40,085 bases of DNA from Brochothrix campestris FSL F6-1037 (GTDB lineage Bacteria > Bacillota > Bacilli > Lactobacillales > Listeriaceae): NCBI RefSeq assembly GCF_000525915.1, contig NZ_AODH01000017.1, positions 1-40,085 on the forward strand, read 5' to 3'. Shown here one piece after another: positions 38,963 through 40,085 of this stretch. The notes under the pieces were generated by a model. That model saw nothing but the letters and a program-made list of their open reading frames with translations, did no database searches and had not been told where the DNA came from. Within the stretch, counting starts at the first letter, position 1. Each line of letters begins with the position of its first letter. The translations under genes and the position numbers were made by a program.

Positions 38963-39325
38963 TTAACGTGTTGACCAATAAGAGTTATTAGAGCTATAAC
39001 TCCAATACCACGCAGTCTGAGCTTTTGCCGTTTTTTTTGCTTTAACCCATGGTGAATAGGAATAAACATCGTTCATCATCGATGTCGTCCGGTGTTCTTT
39101 TTTAGAGTGATCGTATTCACTCTTTTGTCTGTATTGAAATATTATTGACATTTGAACCATGTATCGGAATTTCCCACCACCGGCATCTATTTCTATCCGA
39201 TTGATATCTGTAGGTGTCTGGTCAATATTAATTGAATCAGACAGAGTCTGTGCGTTAACAGGAGGGACGATGGATGTACTGAGGATGAGGAAAAGGAAAA
39301 AACACTTCACTGGAAAGTTAATCAT
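38963..39325 (-). CDS. Lactococcin 972 family bacteriocin precursor
   Basis: A 120-aa secreted peptide. Residues 1-25 are a Sec signal peptide ending PPVNA, with likely cleavage before QTLSDS. The C-terminal half shows the family pattern: a GGGKFRY segment (GGG-x-W-x-Y in relatives), then SEYDHSKKEHRTTSM (S-x-Y-x-H-x-x-K-x-H), SPWVKAKKTAKAQTAW and a Tyr/Trp-rich end. I chose ATG 39325 because AAAGGAG lies upstream; an in-frame ATG at 39334 overlaps that site. Lactococcin 972 blocks septum formation by binding lipid II; activity of this relative is not known. The Phe in place of Trp after GGG is a variation. Neighbours, a DUF1430 membrane protein and its ATPase, confirm the identity. Confidence 0.85.
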   Translation of the reverse strand: MINFPVKCFFLFLILSTSIVPPVNAQTLSDSINIDQTPTDINRIEIDAGGGKFRYMVQMSIIFQYRQKSEYDHSKKEHRTTSMMNDVYSYSPWVKAKKTAKAQTAWYWSYSSNNSYWSTR

Positions 39326-39356
39326 GAAAATCATCTCCTTTATAATTGATAGACTT

Positions 39357-39385
39357 AGTCTAAAACATCGAATAGCTAATTACAA
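39357..39385 (-). promoter_or_regulatory. Promoter of the bacteriocin operon
   Basis: On the minus strand TTGTAA (39385-39380) and TAGACT (39362-39357) with a 17-nt spacer, about 32 nt before the bacteriocin start. Confidence 0.5.
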
Positions 39386-39421
39386 GGTAAATAGACTTTA
39401 AAAATTATTAAGGGTGAATAA

Positions 39422-39806
39422 TTAAAGCGCGCTAGGCATGACTTTGATTGTTTTTATCAGTGTATGTTGTTCATCATAAAAGTTGAGTCGTTTGATTTTA
39501 GTTAAATCAAACACAGAAGCATTAATTTGCAGATGTTCTTTGTTGGTTAATGAGAAATCATTCGAGACAGATAAATAAACTTCTAACATAGCTGAATCTG
39601 TTTGATTGTTGTTACACCAATAACTTGTAAGGCTTTTATAAAAGGGTAAATCAGTGTAAACATCAATTGTAGCTTTTGCGGCATCCATGTGCGCATTAAG
39701 TATTTGTTGTGGCTGCGTGATACTTGTAACCTTAGGGTGAGCCACAAAAAAAAAAACAGAGCGAGAGTGAAAATTAAAATATAGCTAGACAGTATTTTAA
39801 TTTCAT
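39422..39806 (-). CDS. Small membrane-anchored protein of unknown function upstream of the bacteriocin gene, frameshifted as sequenced
   Basis: An open frame of 107 codons from a GTG at 39745 ends in MPSAL and carries no motif I recognise. Upstream of it, after an A4/T4 and a T11 run, the DNA reads MKLKYCLAIFLIFTLALFFF if one base is added to the TTTT run near 39773. That is a good signal or membrane anchor, and it joins in frame to VAHPKVTSI if the T11 run is 9 or 12. The inferred whole is about 127-128 aa, one N-terminal membrane segment and a mostly extracytoplasmic domain. It might be an accessory or immunity protein of the bacteriocin locus (inference from position only). The putative start has no good ribosome-binding site, and a likely IS end lies next to it, so the true 5' end may have been lost. 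Confidence 0.5.
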
Positions 39807-39862
39807 GAATTGCAAGAATAAGTTAGCCACCACGTGCCGAATCATGATAGTAAGTTTACTTT
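39804..39862. mobile_element. Probable terminal region of the IS30-family element
   Basis: Downstream of the transposase stop the sequence runs to TGAATTGCAAGAATAAG near 39805-39821, which resembles IS30-family inverted-repeat ends of low-GC Gram-positives (TTGCAA with a TAAGTT-like run). The exact end and target duplication cannot be set without the other end of the element. Confidence 0.35.

Positions 39863-40085
<223 letters not shown>

Noticed and set aside
38963-39325. Frameshift in the bacteriocin gene where GGG is followed by Phe rather than Trp
   Set aside because: Other frames meet stops within a few tens of bases, and the in-frame sequence rejoins the family pattern (SEYDHSKKEH), so the substitution looks real.

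Overview
The window looks like chromosome of a Gram-positive Firmicute. Three things point to Bacillales, most likely a Listeriaceae-type genome (Listeria/Brochothrix relatives): an intact-looking comK next to an IDEAL-domain gene and addBA, a Bacillus-type GlnK, and a purEKBCSQLFMNHD operon in Bacillus/Listeria order behind a PurR-type operator. GC is about 40% by eye on a few sampled lines. The species assignment is inference; no rRNA is present.

Layout. 1-350: no protein gene, but a strongly structured plus-strand stretch ending in a terminator hairpin, a candidate non-coding RNA. 363-3792: hmoB-like monooxygenase (minus), lipoate-protein ligase (plus), nitroreductase (minus), comK (minus) and an IDEAL-domain protein (plus). 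3946-11177: addB-addA, the double-strand-break helicase-nuclease. 11275-17845: Cof-type HAD phosphatase (minus), SufT/MIP18-type Fe-S protein, APC amino-acid permease, anaerobic ribonucleotide reductase nrdD-nrdG and an AEC-family carrier. 17905-19781: amtB-glnK ammonium module behind a TnrA/GlnR-type box. 19851-33005: complete IMP-synthesis operon of twelve pur genes behind two PurBoxes. 33018-36039: a peptide/antimicrobial-type ABC transporter (permease + ATPase) with an 11-bp-periodic direct-repeat operator, then a response-regulator start fused to a histidine-kinase end, a two-component remnant. 36023-36212: two identical 72-bp direct repeats. 36210-39806 (minus): a lactococcin-972-family bacteriocin locus (small membrane protein, bacteriocin precursor, bacteriocin-associated membrane protein, ATPase). 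39863-40085: the end of an IS30-family transposase.

Most of the window is housekeeping metabolism. The accessory part is the last 7 kb, where two transport systems face each other, a two-component system has been gutted, a repeat sits between them, and an IS lies at the outer edge.

At least ten genes carry one-base indels, nearly all in runs of A/T or G/C (hmoB-like, addA, HAD, purL, purD, both components of the plus-strand ABC transporter, the bacteriocin membrane protein, and the small membrane gene). Restoring a single base gives a family-typical full-length protein each time. I read this as homopolymer sequencing error, and describe those genes as intact genes that are frameshifted as sequenced. 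The regulator/kinase fusion is different: it needs loss of more than a kilobase and is treated as a real deletion.
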